From: Adhaeribacter soli
GTDB lineage: Bacteria > Bacteroidota > Bacteroidia > Cytophagales > Hymenobacteraceae
Length of the DNA stretch: 64,000 bases
Assembly: GCF_008727925.1 (NCBI RefSeq)
Contig: NZ_VTWT01000005.1
Location: 124,001-188,000, forward strand
Reading direction: 5' to 3'
The translations under genes and the position numbers were made by a program. Shown here piece after piece: positions 55,960 to 64,000 of this stretch. Position 1 is the first letter of the stretch, and the number at the start of each line of letters is the position of its first letter. The notes under the pieces were generated by a model. That model worked only from the letters and a program-made list of their open reading frames with translations. It ran no database searches and had not been told where the DNA came from.

Positions 55960-56121
55960 ATGATTATTGCCATAATGTATTTAAATGCCAGGGACTTTCT
56001 TAACTGGCATTTTTTATTTGAGCAAGCTAAACGCAGGTTCCTTACCTCCTGCAAAATACCCTTTCCCTTACCTGCCTGAACCAAAGCTGCACTTTTGCAG
56101 TAGCAATCCTATTTCCCTGCT

Positions 56122-57180
56122 ATGCTGAACCAGCTTCTTGAAATCCGCAAAACCGACCGCAAGTGGCACCTGCCCGTGGTGGCGGGGCTTTGCGTGGGCA
56201 TTCCGGTGCTGGCGGGCTATTATACCGGGCACTTGCAGGATGGCAAACTGGCTTCCATGGCGGCATTGGTTATCCTTTACATCCAGTCGCAACATTTAGT
56301 GAACCGCATGATCATCCTGATGGCCTGCTCCTTCGGCATCCTGCTTTCGTTTGCGGTGGGCGTAACGTTCAGCTTTGATCCGTATGTAGCGGCGCTGGTG
56401 CTGGGCATTTTCTCTTTTGCAGTTCACCTGGCCTTGTACTTCCTGAAAATGGTGCGGCCGCCCGGTAATTTCTTTTTCCTGATGCTCGCATCGGTAGCCA
56501 TTTGCCAGCCCTTCAATCTTGCCACCGTACCGCACAAGCTCGGCCTGATCGGTATCGGAACCATCATTTCCTGTGTAATTGGGTTAGTTTACAGCCTGCT
56601 TATCTTAAGGCCGCTGAACGCCGGCAACGAAACCATTACCGTAAACAAAAACCCCTACGTGAACTTTATTGAGTCGGTAACTTACGGTTTCTTTGTGGGC
56701 CTGGCTTTGCTGGTGGGGAATTTACTGGAACTCGAAAACCCGTATTGGGTGCCCACTTCCTGTGCCGCCGTCATGCAGGGCATCAGCACCCGGCACGTCT
56801 GGCAACGAAGCATTCAGCGTATTTTAGGCACCTTTGTTGGCCTAATTTTAACCTGGGGAATCTTATTACTGCACCCGAGCCTGCTGCAAATTTGCCTCGG
56901 CATTATAGCGCTGCAAATAATGGTAGAATTCCTGGTTGTGCGCAATTACGGCATTGCGGTAGTTTTCATTACCGTGCTCACCATTTTCCTGGCCGAAACC
57001 GGAGCTTCCTTAACCCAAAACCCAACGAACCTCATCGAAACCCGCTTTTACGACATTCTGATCGGAAGCATTATCGGAGGGTTTGGTGGTTGGATCTTAT
57101 TCCATGAAAAGCTGCAATTTCTGGCTACGAGGCAACTCCGCAAAGCCCGGATCGCCCTCGCCCGGAAAAAATCAGAATAA
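56122..57180 (+). CDS. FUSC-family integral membrane protein
   Basis: A 352-residue protein with about ten hydrophobic segments in two blocks (~20-160 and ~190-335), the FUSC (fusaric acid resistance-like) arrangement. GISTRHVWQRSIQRILGTFVG, just over the typical motif length and cut here after RILG, is the conserved loop of the second block. It likely transports or senses organic acids or aromatic compounds in the inner membrane. No RND or HlyD partner adjoins it. A CACTTTTG near-match to the -7 box lies at 56090-56097. It ends 7 bp from a convergent hydrolase gene. Confidence 0.88.
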   Translation: MLNQLLEIRKTDRKWHLPVVAGLCVGIPVLAGYYTGHLQDGKLASMAALVILYIQSQHLVNRMIILMACSFGILLSFAVGVTFSFDPYVAALVLGIFSFAVHLALYFLKMVRPPGNFFFLMLASVAICQPFNLATVPHKLGLIGIGTIISCVIGLVYSLLILRPLNAGNETITVNKNPYVNFIESVTYGFFVGLALLVGNLLELENPYWVPTSCAAVMQGISTRHVWQRSIQRILGTFVGLILTWGILLLHPSLLQICLGIIALQIMVEFLVVRNYGIAVVFITVLTIFLAETGASLTQNPTNLIETRFYDILIGSIIGGFGGWILFHEKLQFLATRQLRKARIALARKKSE

Positions 57181-57187
57181 GGATTCT

Positions 57188-57949
57188 CTACCCAAATACC
57201 AGCTCCGCAAATTTCTCTACCGATTTCCGGGTTTCGTAAGGTTTTTCGAACATACCCATGTGGCCGGTTCCGCCGAGGAAAACCGTGGTGCTGTTGTTCG
57301 GCAAATGGCATTGCTGCAAGGTAGCTTCCAGGGGCACGGCGCCGTCTTCTTTGCCGGCAATGATCAGCACCGGATAAGCCGCTTTTTTTAAAACCTGCAG
57401 GCGTTCTTTGCGGTCGCGCATAGCCCGGAGCGTTTTCACAATGGATTCTCCCGGAGTAGCCTTGCCGATTTTTTTCAGTAATTCGATAGCGTTTTTACAC
57501 TTGTCGCGGTTGTCTGCGGCAAACAGCGGGGCCACGAAAGAATCCATGAAAACGTCTACGCCGTGCTTCTGCACAAATTCGATGGTCTTATTGCGGGCTT
57601 CTTTTTTCTCTTCGGTATCGGGCAAGGCACTGGAATGGAACAAACACAAACCCTGCAGCATTTTTGGGTATTTTTCAGCAAAAGCCAGACCTACGTATCC
57701 GCCCAAGGAATGTCCTACCAGAACACACTTTTTAATATGAAGCCGCTTTAATTCCGCGTGGACCGCTTCGGCCATGCCTTCAATCGAATGGTTCTCCAGG
57801 GTTTCCGGGTTTTCGCCGAAGCCCGGCAGGTCTAAAGACACGCAATGAAATGTTTCCGGCAGCTTTGAAATAAAGTCCGTCCAGATCTCTTTGCTTTCAC
57901 AGAAGCCGTGGAGGAATACAAGCGTGTTTTCGGCAGGTTTGGTAGTCAT
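57188..57949 (-). CDS. Alpha/beta hydrolase
   Basis: A 253-residue cytosolic alpha/beta-hydrolase. The oxyanion motif HGFCES is at ~14-19, the nucleophile elbow is GHSLGG with S81, the acid is probably the Asp in AGKEDGAVP (~202), and the catalytic His is in GTGHMG (~230). Substrate specificity cannot be deduced; esterases, lactonases and peptidases share this pattern. It has a near-match promoter (TACTTTCG) on the minus strand just upstream and converges with the FUSC gene. Confidence 0.9.
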   Translation of the reverse strand: MTTKPAENTLVFLHGFCESKEIWTDFISKLPETFHCVSLDLPGFGENPETLENHSIEGMAEAVHAELKRLHIKKCVLVGHSLGGYVGLAFAEKYPKMLQGLCLFHSSALPDTEEKKEARNKTIEFVQKHGVDVFMDSFVAPLFAADNRDKCKNAIELLKKIGKATPGESIVKTLRAMRDRKERLQVLKKAAYPVLIIAGKEDGAVPLEATLQQCHLPNNSTTVFLGGTGHMGMFEKPYETRKSVEKFAELVFG

Positions 57950-58035
57950 AGTTTTTCAGGGGATTCAGTAGCGTTATTTCGTAATTCGTGGCCGCCTGCT
58001 TTCGCTGACGGAGAAGCAAACGAAAGTACGAAAAA

Positions 58036-58069
58036 AAACCTCACAGGTCTCGAAGACCTGTGAGGTTTA
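58036..58069 (-). terminator. Terminator of dxs
   Basis: AAACCTCACAGGTCT pairs with its complement (AGACCTGTGAGGTTT) around a tiny loop, with A/T runs on both sides, 33 nt beyond the dxs stop codon. Confidence 0.88.
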
Positions 58070-58101
58070 AGTTAGTTTTTCAGGCCGAAACCCTAGTGTT
58101 T

Positions 58102-60021
58102 TTATCGAACCGTTACCGGCTGCAGGATCATTTCGCGCACGGTGCGTTCAATGTCTTCCGGCGCGAAACCGCATTCTTTGTGCAGTTGCAGTTGGCTGCC
58201 GTGCTCGATGTATTTATCCGGAATACCGAGGCGTTTTACCTGCGCATGGTAGTTATGATCGGCCATAAACTCGAGCACCGCGCTACCGAAACCACCCTGC
58301 AAGCAACCATCTTCTACGGTAATGATCTTGTCGTACTCCCGGAAAATTTCGTGCAGCATTTTTTCGTCGATCGGCTTGGCAAAACGCATGTCGTAGTGGC
58401 CCGGACGGATGCCTTCTTTCTGCAGTTTTGTGCAAACATCTACGGCGTAGTTACCAATGTGACCGATGGTTAAAATTGCTACTTCTTCGCCTTCCTGAAT
58501 TACCCGGCCGGTACCAACCGTAATGCGTTTCAGCGGGGTGCGCCATTCTGGCATCACGCCTTCGCCGCGCGGGTAACGGATGGTAAACGGCCCCATATCC
58601 GGCTGACTGGCCGTGAACATCAGGTTGCGCAATTCCGATTCGTTCATCGGCGCCGAAACGATCATGTTCGGCAGGCAGCGCATGTAGGCAATATCGAAAG
58701 CACCGTGGTGCGTCGGGCCGTCGGCACCAGCTAAACCAGCGCGGTCGAGGCAGAAAACCACGTTCAGGTTCTGGAGGCAAACGTCGTGCATTACCTGGTC
58801 GTAAGCCCGCTGCATGAAGCTGGAATAAATATTACAGAACGGCACCAACCCTTGCGTGGCCAGACCAGCCGAGAAGGTAACCGCGTGCTGCTCGGCAATG
58901 CCCACGTCGAACGCGCGGTCCGGCATAGCCTTCATCATGATGTTCAGGGAACAACCGCTCGGCATGGCCGGGGTGATGCCCATAATTTTATCGTTCTGTT
59001 CGGCCAGTTCTACCATGGTATGTCCGAAAACATCCTGGTACTTTGGCGGCTCCGGTTTTTCCGGTACCGTTTTATAGATCTCGCCGGTAATTTTATCGAA
59101 CAAGCCCGGCGAATGCCACTTGGTCTGGTCTTTTTCGGCCAGGGCGTAGCCTTTGCCTTTTACCGTTACGCAATGCAGCAGTTTCGGGCCCGGAATGTTT
59201 TTCAGATCGTTCAGAACCGAAACCAGGTGATTGATATCGTGGCCATCCACCGGACCGAAATACCGGAACTTCAGGCTCTCGAATAAATTGCTTTGCTTGA
59301 GTAAAGTTGCTTTAATGCCGCTCTCCACTTTGCTGGCGATCTGTTGCGCATTCGGGCCGAATTTGCTGATCTTGCCCAGAATGTTCCAGATCTCGTCGCG
59401 CACTTTGTTGTAGGTGCGGGAAGTAGTGATATCGGTTAAATATTCTTTCAGCGCGCCCACGTTCGGATCGATGGACATGCAGTTGTCGTTCAGAATTACG
59501 AGCAGGTTGGAATTGGTAACGCCCGCGTGGTTCAGCGCCTCAAACGCCATACCGGCCGTCATGGAACCGTCGCCGATCACAGCAATGTGCTGCTTTTCGG
59601 TTTCGCCTTTGTATTGCGAAGCCACAGCCATACCCAACGCTGCCGAAATAGAAGTTGATGAATGGCCCACGCCAAACGTATCGTACTCCGATTCTTTGCG
59701 CTTCGGAAAACCGGAAAGGCCTTTGTATTTGCGGTTGGTATGAAAAACGTCGCGGCGGCCGGTTAAGATCTTGTGTCCGTAAGCCTGGTGCCCTACATCC
59801 CAAACCAATTGATCGGAAGGCGTATTGAAGATATAGTGCAACGCTACCGTTAGCTCTACTACCCCGAGGCTGGCCCCGAAATGCCCGCCGTAGATCGACA
59901 CATTGTCGATAATAAACTGGCGCAACTCCTGGCAAACCTGTACCAATTGGTCCTGGCTCAGTTTCTTAAGGTCATCGGGCGAATTGATGTTCGCTAACAG
60001 CGGTCCGGGTTCTATGGTCAT
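58102..60021 (-). CDS. dxs: 1-deoxy-D-xylulose-5-phosphate synthase
   Basis: A 639-residue thiamine-diphosphate enzyme of the transketolase type, of normal length. It condenses pyruvate and glyceraldehyde 3-phosphate, the first step of the MEP isoprenoid pathway. The N-terminal His in ...YGGHFGASLG, the ThDP motif GDGSMTAGMAFEALNHAG...NDN (~147-178) and the middle-domain stretch FLDRAGLAGADGPTHHG variant (CLDRAGLAGADGPTHHG, ~430) are all visible. It is preceded by an upstream spacer without a clear promoter box and followed by a strong terminator. Confidence 0.97.
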   Translation of the reverse strand: MTIEPGPLLANINSPDDLKKLSQDQLVQVCQELRQFIIDNVSIYGGHFGASLGVVELTVALHYIFNTPSDQLVWDVGHQAYGHKILTGRRDVFHTNRKYKGLSGFPKRKESEYDTFGVGHSSTSISAALGMAVASQYKGETEKQHIAVIGDGSMTAGMAFEALNHAGVTNSNLLVILNDNCMSIDPNVGALKEYLTDITTSRTYNKVRDEIWNILGKISKFGPNAQQIASKVESGIKATLLKQSNLFESLKFRYFGPVDGHDINHLVSVLNDLKNIPGPKLLHCVTVKGKGYALAEKDQTKWHSPGLFDKITGEIYKTVPEKPEPPKYQDVFGHTMVELAEQNDKIMGITPAMPSGCSLNIMMKAMPDRAFDVGIAEQHAVTFSAGLATQGLVPFCNIYSSFMQRAYDQVMHDVCLQNLNVVFCLDRAGLAGADGPTHHGAFDIAYMRCLPNMIVSAPMNESELRNLMFTASQPDMGPFTIRYPRGEGVMPEWRTPLKRITVGTGRVIQEGEEVAILTIGHIGNYAVDVCTKLQKEGIRPGHYDMRFAKPIDEKMLHEIFREYDKIITVEDGCLQGGFGSAVLEFMADHNYHAQVKRLGIPDKYIEHGSQLQLHKECGFAPEDIERTVREMILQPVTVR

Positions 60022-60233
60022 GCTGGGTGAGTTTCTAATTAGTATCTTAACAAAAACTGTGCAAAAAAGTTTGCCTCCGGCTTTCGTTTATTTGCGCATT
60101 TAAGCAGGTAAAATTACACATTTTTCGAATATGCCGCCGCCCGAATTTTCCACGCTTCCACGAGCCTGGGGTTGAGGCCTGAAAGTTAAACGCAATTTTG
60201 TGTTAAAGGGTATGTTTATGGGTGGAAAAATTA
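60022..60233. other. Upstream spacer of dxs
   Basis: AT-rich upstream region, with no gene. The dxs promoter should lie here on the minus strand; no exact TAnnTTTG was found. Confidence 0.4.
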
Positions 60234-60273
60234 CCCCACCTAAATCCTCCCCTAAAAACAGGGGAGGACTTTT
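60234..60273. repeat. Family B repeat, left copy of a perfect 40-bp inverted pair
   Basis: CCCCACCTAAATCCTCCCCT and the remainder of a 40-bp sequence identical to the reverse complement of 61071-61110. The inner CCTCCCC/GGGGAGG stem makes a hairpin by itself. Confidence 0.85.
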
Positions 60274-60287
60274 ACGCAATACTGTGA

Positions 60288-60327
60288 AACCACCCCCAAC
60301 CCCTCCTTGAAAAAAAGGAGGGGAGCT
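60288..60327. repeat. Solo end of family A element
   Basis: AACCACCCCCAACCCCTCC followed by a hairpin with GGAGGGGAGCT, identical in layout to the ends of the elements at 28562 and 33130, but with no inverted partner nearby. A damaged family C-like piece follows at 60372-60404. Confidence 0.7.
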
Positions 60328-60473
60328 GCCTGCTACTACCGCAATAATGTAGGCAGGGATTTATCGCAATAATGTGGGGCAGGGACAAGCCCGGCCCGTA
60401 CAGAAATTTCAGGCTGGGAAAAAAATCATTCGAGAAAATCAAAAATCTTATAATCCTTTAATCCTGTTCAAAA

Positions 60474-60881
60474 TCAATCGTAAAGCACGATCACGATCTT
60501 CGTTTTTATCTCAATTTCTTCGGTTTCCGGATGGTAATTTATTAGGAGGGAATAATCTTCTTTATCCAGTTCCCTGGCGTTTTTCGGGCTGCTTTTTTCG
60601 AATTTTACGTCGTTTATTTCTACCGTTAAAGCAAAGGGTTTCTTTGGTTTAGGAACTTTAAAAGCATCTGTGATTTGGGCAGAATCCGGGGTAGTAAGCG
60701 TTTGGTGATAAACCAGTTTCTGGTTGAGGTAAACTTTTACTTTATCGTTACGGAACGTTTGCCCCAGCTCGATCTTCAGTTTCTGGCGTTGCGGTTGTTT
60801 TGCAAAAGCTTCGTGCCTGCAAACGCAACACAAGAAAATAAGGAGCAAGCAGTTAAGTTTATTTGAAAGCAGTTTCAGCAT
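60474..60881 (-). CDS. Small secreted protein of unknown function
   Basis: A 135-residue protein from the ATG at the signal peptide (LKLLSNKLNCLLLIFLCC...AFA). The mature part alternates short beta strands (LKIELGQTFRNDKVKVYLNQ, FALTVEINDVKFEK) and ends with EEIEIKTKIVIVLYD. It looks like a single small beta-sandwich; I recognise no family. It is enclosed by the perfect 40-bp family B inverted repeats (60234-60273 and 61071-61110) and flanked by family A and C repeats. A near-match TACTTTTC box lies upstream at 60905-60912 on the minus strand. Confidence 0.75.
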   Translation of the reverse strand: MLKLLSNKLNCLLLIFLCCVCRHEAFAKQPQRQKLKIELGQTFRNDKVKVYLNQKLVYHQTLTTPDSAQITDAFKVPKPKKPFALTVEINDVKFEKSSPKNARELDKEDYSLLINYHPETEEIEIKTKIVIVLYD

Positions 60882-60912
60882 AATGCATAAACGCAAATTC
60901 GGCAGAAAAGTA

Positions 60913-60940
60913 CCCCTCCCCTAATTCAGGGGAGGGAGTT
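60913..60940. repeat. Short family B-like hairpin
   Basis: CCCCTCCCCTAATTCAGGGG with GAGGGAG, then a T run. It lies between the secreted-protein gene and scpA. Confidence 0.55.
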
Positions 60941-60943
60941 TTT

Positions 60944-60972
60944 GTAGGGACAGGTCGCGACCTGTCCGCACG
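60944..60972. repeat. Family C palindrome
   Basis: GTAG, GGACAGGTCGCGACCTGTCC, GCACG: the third identical copy after 24016 and 34899. Confidence 0.8.
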
Positions 60973-61070
60973 CTTATTGGAAAAAATTTTCCAAATAATT
61001 CAAATTACCGGATCACCTTTATTCCAGCATTTCCCTCCAAACCCTGCCGCTACCTAAAGTTTACTGCATC

Positions 61071-61110
61071 AAAAGTCCTCCCCTGTTTTTAGGGGAGGAT
61101 TTAGGTGGGG
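61071..61110. repeat. Family B repeat, right copy of the perfect 40-bp inverted pair
   Basis: Begins AAAAGTCCTCCCCTGTTTTT and is the exact reverse complement of 60234-60273. Confidence 0.85.
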
Positions 61111-61228
61111 TTCCTGCCAAATTATTCCGTAATTTTACAATTCCGGCAAAATGCTACCGTTTTACCGGAAAAAAGTACCGGCAAACCAGGTCCTGCTACC
61201 TGCTACTTGCCTCCTGATACCGATAAAA

Positions 61229-61996
61229 GTGAGTTTCGAAATAAAATTACCCCTTTTTGAAGGTCCTTTCGACCTGCTGCTGTTCTTCATCGAGCGCGAT
61301 GAGCTGGACATCCATGACATTCCGATCTTCAAGATCACGAACGATTTTATGGATTACCTGAAGCAGCTCGAGAACCTGAACATGGAAGTGGCCAGCGATT
61401 TTATCCTGACGGCCGCTACGCTCATGCGCATTAAAGCCAAAATGCTACTGCCGCGCACCGAAAAAGACGAAGAAGGCAACGAAATTGACCCGCGGAAAGA
61501 ACTGGTGCAGCACCTATTGGAGTACAAGAAATACAAAAGCGTGCTGCAGGAACTTTCCGCAATGGAAGAAAACCGCCTGAAGCAGGAAAAGCGCGGCAAC
61601 GTGGAAGACGAAATGAAGATCCTGGCGGCCAAGAATTCGGTGGAGCTGGAACTGCAGGACCTGAGTTTGTATAAGCTGATGCGGGTTTTCGAGAACGTGA
61701 TGAAGCGGTTCGAGGAAGAAGAAAACCGGCCGAAGCACACCGTTTACACTTATCCCTACACCATCGAGCAACAGCGCGTTTTTGTGCAGGCCAAGGTCCG
61801 CACCCAGGGCATTATGAAGTTTACCGAACTGTTAACCGAGTACCCGGACAAAATAGGCGTGATCTTTAACTTTCTGGTTATTCTCGAGTTAATTCAACTA
61901 AACGAAATCTGGGTGCAGGTAAGCGAAGGATTCAATAACTTTGAAATTCATGCCACGCCTGAAACCCTTACCCATACTGAAAGCGATCCCGAATAA
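61229..61996 (+). CDS. scpA: Segregation and condensation protein A
   Basis: A 255-residue protein from a GTG start that gives SFEIKLPLFEGPFDLLLFF, where ScpA homologues begin. The frame is open 26 codons further upstream (ATG at 61151), but that stretch is not family-like. ScpA is the kleisin subunit linking SMC heads with ScpB for chromosome segregation in the cytosol. The N-terminal domain includes ERDELDIHDIPIFKITNDF and the helical SMC-neck region; the C-terminal winged helix is ~175-245 (IGVIFNFLVILELIQLNEI). The next gene starts one base after its stop, so the two are coupled. Confidence 0.95.
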   Translation: MSFEIKLPLFEGPFDLLLFFIERDELDIHDIPIFKITNDFMDYLKQLENLNMEVASDFILTAATLMRIKAKMLLPRTEKDEEGNEIDPRKELVQHLLEYKKYKSVLQELSAMEENRLKQEKRGNVEDEMKILAAKNSVELELQDLSLYKLMRVFENVMKRFEEEENRPKHTVYTYPYTIEQQRVFVQAKVRTQGIMKFTELLTEYPDKIGVIFNFLVILELIQLNEIWVQVSEGFNNFEIHATPETLTHTESDPE

Positions 61997-63073
61997 ATGG
62001 ATTTAAATAAACGCAGTTTTCTCCGTCATTTTACCCCTGCCAAAATTGCCATTCCGGTATTGCTGGGCCTAATTGTGGTGGCCTGGATGATCTACAAAGA
62101 CCCGGAATCGGCGAAGTTCTCGAATCTGCTTCAGGCTAAACTCCACTGGATCCTGATCACGTTTGCCGTGCTTATAATCCGCGATTTTGGCTACATGTAC
62201 CGCATCCGCCACATTACGGGTAAATTTCTGAGCTGGCGACAATCCATCGACGTGATCATGCTTTGGGAGTTTGCTTCCTGTGTAATGCCTTCAGTGGTGG
62301 GCGGCACCGGCATTGCTACGTTTCTGCTGCACAAGGAAGGCATAAAACTCGGAAAATCGCTGGCCTACGTAATGGTAACGGCCATGCTCGATAACTGGTA
62401 TTTTGTGCTGGTTGCGCCGGTTATTTTCCTGTTCGGCGCGCATCAGATCTTCCCCGAAGTACACGGGGCAGGCTTTTCCGTAAGCAAGGGTCTGGAATAT
62501 GCTTTTCTTACGAGCTACGTGCTGGTAACGGTTTATGCCTCTATTATGACCTACGCGCTTTTTGTAAACCCGAACGCCGTAAAACGTCTGCTCATCCGTA
62601 TTTTCAGTTTCAGTTTCCTAAAGCGCTGGCGCCCGGTGGCTTTCCGCCACGGCAACGAACTGGTGTGGGCTTCCCACGAAATTAAAGGCCATACCTACGG
62701 TTACTGGGTCAAAGCCGGTCTTTCCACCGCCTTCGTCTGGACGGCCCGCTACTTCCTCATCAACTGCCTCATTGCCGCCTTCACCGACCTTCATCTAATG
62801 GACCACCTGCTTATTTTCGCCCGGAACTTCAGCTATAAAGTGGTACTGATGGTGGCCGTTACGCCGGGCGGCGCGGGCATTGCCGAAATTGCGTTCCCTA
62901 CGTTCTTCGGAGCCTATTTAGGCGCTTTAACCACCTTTACTGTATTGCTTTACCGCATTGTAACACATTATTTATACCTGATGCTGGGCTCTATTTTCCT
63001 GCCCCGCTGGATCAAGCGCGTGTACAGCGAAGAACACGAAGCCGCCGTGGCCCAAGCCGTGGAAATACGCTAA
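61997..63073 (+). CDS. Lysylphosphatidylglycerol synthase TM-region/flippase-like protein
   Basis: A 358-residue polytopic protein of the LPG-synthase transmembrane (flippase-like) family. FASCVMPSVVGGTGIATFLL is the conserved first-loop motif (~92-111), and PGGAGIAEIAF (~292-302) is the usual second motif. It has about eight membrane helices and no aminoacyl-transferase domain, so it is probably a lipid or polyprenyl-phosphate carrier translocator rather than a tRNA-dependent lysyl transferase. It is translationally coupled to scpA; the link is more likely co-expression than joint function. Confidence 0.9.
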   Translation: MDLNKRSFLRHFTPAKIAIPVLLGLIVVAWMIYKDPESAKFSNLLQAKLHWILITFAVLIIRDFGYMYRIRHITGKFLSWRQSIDVIMLWEFASCVMPSVVGGTGIATFLLHKEGIKLGKSLAYVMVTAMLDNWYFVLVAPVIFLFGAHQIFPEVHGAGFSVSKGLEYAFLTSYVLVTVYASIMTYALFVNPNAVKRLLIRIFSFSFLKRWRPVAFRHGNELVWASHEIKGHTYGYWVKAGLSTAFVWTARYFLINCLIAAFTDLHLMDHLLIFARNFSYKVVLMVAVTPGGAGIAEIAFPTFFGAYLGALTTFTVLLYRIVTHYLYLMLGSIFLPRWIKRVYSEEHEAAVAQAVEIR

Positions 63074-63092
63074 GGTTTCAGACTGAAAAAGT

Positions 63093-63132
63093 AAAAAGGC
63101 TGCCCCGGAAGATTTCGGGGCAGCCTTTTTTT
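63093..63132. terminator. Bidirectional terminator between convergent genes
   Basis: AAAAAGGCTGCCCCG pairs with CGGGGCAGCCTTTTT around an 8-nt loop. It stops the scpA operon and, on the other strand, the T9SS gene to the right. Confidence 0.92.
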
Positions 63133-63160
63133 TATGTGGAGGATTTGTATCCAGATCAGC

Positions 63161-64000
63161 TTATGCGTTCAGCAGGATCATTCGTTTCGTATCCTGAAAA
63201 CCCTCGGCTGTTAACTGGTAAAAGTAAGTGCCGGCTTTCAGGTTTCGGTTTTGTACGAGTTCCTGCCATTGTACCTGATGCTGACCGGCGACGTACTTTT
63301 TCCGCTGTTTTGCTACCGTTTGGCCGAGGCTGTTGTAAACCGTTAGTGCAACTTCTTCCGGTTTAGCTAAATTGAAATTAATGCTGGTGTGCTTTGAGAA
63401 AGGATTTGGCTGGTTTTGGAAGAGTTGGATTTTTGAGGTTGAGATTTCATCAATTGCGCCCAGAACATCAGGACCTAACTTTACAACCCAAAAGTCGGAT
63501 TGTCCTTCAGAAATTTGGCTCTTGTCTCTGCTCATACCAGAATAAGATCCTGCTCCTAAAATATATCCTCCATCAGAAGTCTGTTGTAAGGCATTAAAAA
63601 CATCTCCGTCTGCTCCGCCAATGGTCCTGTCCCAAACTTTTGTACCGTTAGCATCTAACTTCAGAAACCATCCGTCTGTTGTACCTTGTAAGTTTTGGCT
63701 CTTATCCCCGGATATACCCGAATAAGAAATTCCACCAATAAAATACCCACCATCCAAGGTGATGTCTAAATCTGTCAGGATATCGGCACTGTTTCCGCCA
63801 AAGGTTTTATCCCAGACTTTATTTCCAGAGCCATCTAGTTTTATTACCCAATAATCATTCATTCCTCTGCCAGGCTCACTTTTGTCTCCTGATTGGCCTG
63901 ACTGTGAGTTACCTCCGAGAATATAGCCGCCATCATTAGTCAGTTCTATTTTGGCTAATTCATCATTATCAGCCCCTCCAAAGGTTTTATCCCATTGTTT
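63161..64000 (-). CDS. T9SS type A protein with ~50-residue DGGY repeats (cut by right edge)
   Basis: The frame stays open to base 64000, so 279 C-terminal residues are visible. Three repeats of ~50 residues carry the pattern W-D-(K/R)-T-(F/I)-G-G, then DGGY(I/F)(L/I)G(G/A), SG-S-DKS, and D-W--KLD, the composition of beta-propeller-like repeats seen in secreted Bacteroidota proteins. The last ~85 residues are a type A T9SS sorting domain (LFQNQPNPFSKHTSINF, VALTVYNSLGQTVAKQ, AGTYFYQLTAEGF, KRMILLNA). It is a surface or secreted protein, with no enzyme motif in the visible part. It differs in sorting-domain sequence from the left array, so it is not one of its recent duplicates. Confidence 0.88.
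   Translation of the reverse strand, partial: KQWDKTFGGADNDELAKIELTNDGGYILGGNSQSGQSGDKSEPGRGMNDYWVIKLDGSGNKVWDKTFGGNSADILTDLDITLDGGYFIGGISYSGISGDKSQNLQGTTDGWFLKLDANGTKVWDRTIGGADGDVFNALQQTSDGGYILGAGSYSGMSRDKSQISEGQSDFWVVKLGPDVLGAIDEISTSKIQLFQNQPNPFSKHTSINFNLAKPEEVALTVYNSLGQTVAKQRKKYVAGQHQVQWQELVQNRNLKAGTYFYQLTAEGFQDTKRMILLNA

Noticed and set aside
1-64000. Insertion sequence or integrase explaining the inverted-repeat elements
   Set aside because: No transposase, integrase or recombinase gene was found in any frame; the elements are non-autonomous here.

Overview
The window comes from a Bacteroidota chromosome, most likely Cytophagales and perhaps Hymenobacteraceae (an inference). The evidence is a set of large exported proteins with type IX secretion (T9SS) type A C-terminal sorting domains, -7 boxes of the Bacteroidota form TAnnTTTG upstream of many genes, weak Shine-Dalgarno signals, an ECF sigma factor paired with a membrane protein, and many short hairpin repeats between genes. 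Core genes are moderately GC-rich in their codon choice. One gene (24959-26899) is clearly AT-rich and looks acquired.

Layout. 1-18885: five consecutive T9SS cargo genes (the first cut by the left edge) built from shared modules: MAM/jelly-roll domains, CARDB-like beta-sandwiches, right-handed beta-helices, and a common C-terminal jelly-roll plus sorting domain. Each gene ends in a strong terminator. One AraC-family regulator lies among them on the other strand. 19045-24892: a housekeeping block of purL, tRNA-Gln(UUG), prs, rplY and pth. 24959-26899: a MORC/MutL-like GHKL ATPase fused to a PD-(D/E)XK nuclease-like domain, a candidate DNA-defence gene. 27146-30115: a RhlE-type DEAD-box helicase with a structured leader and an MFS transporter. 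30552-35743: a TolC / HlyD-like adaptor / FtsX-type permease / ABC ATPase set, probably one MacAB-TolC-like tripartite exporter although repeats split it. 35938-42031: a DUF2254 membrane protein, a TonB-C protein, a decayed duplicate of the DUF2254 3' end, YihY and metG.

42602-51004: an AT-hook basic protein, two small lipoproteins, a TauE/SafE permease, an ECF sigma factor with its overlapping membrane partner, and a giant lamin-tail-domain protein. 51090-57949: asd with two small genes, a GyrI-like protein, two SRPBCC proteins around a DUF433/DUF5615 toxin-antitoxin-like pair, a FUSC membrane protein and an alpha/beta hydrolase. 58102-64000: dxs, a small secreted protein enclosed by perfect 40-bp inverted repeats, scpA with a flippase-like membrane protein, and the 3' part of another T9SS protein running off the right edge.

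The most unusual features are the modular T9SS array, the GHKL-nuclease fusion, and a dense population of non-autonomous, MITE-like inverted-repeat elements of several distinct families with no transposase in the window. No CRISPR array, rRNA gene, integrase or insertion-sequence transposase was seen.
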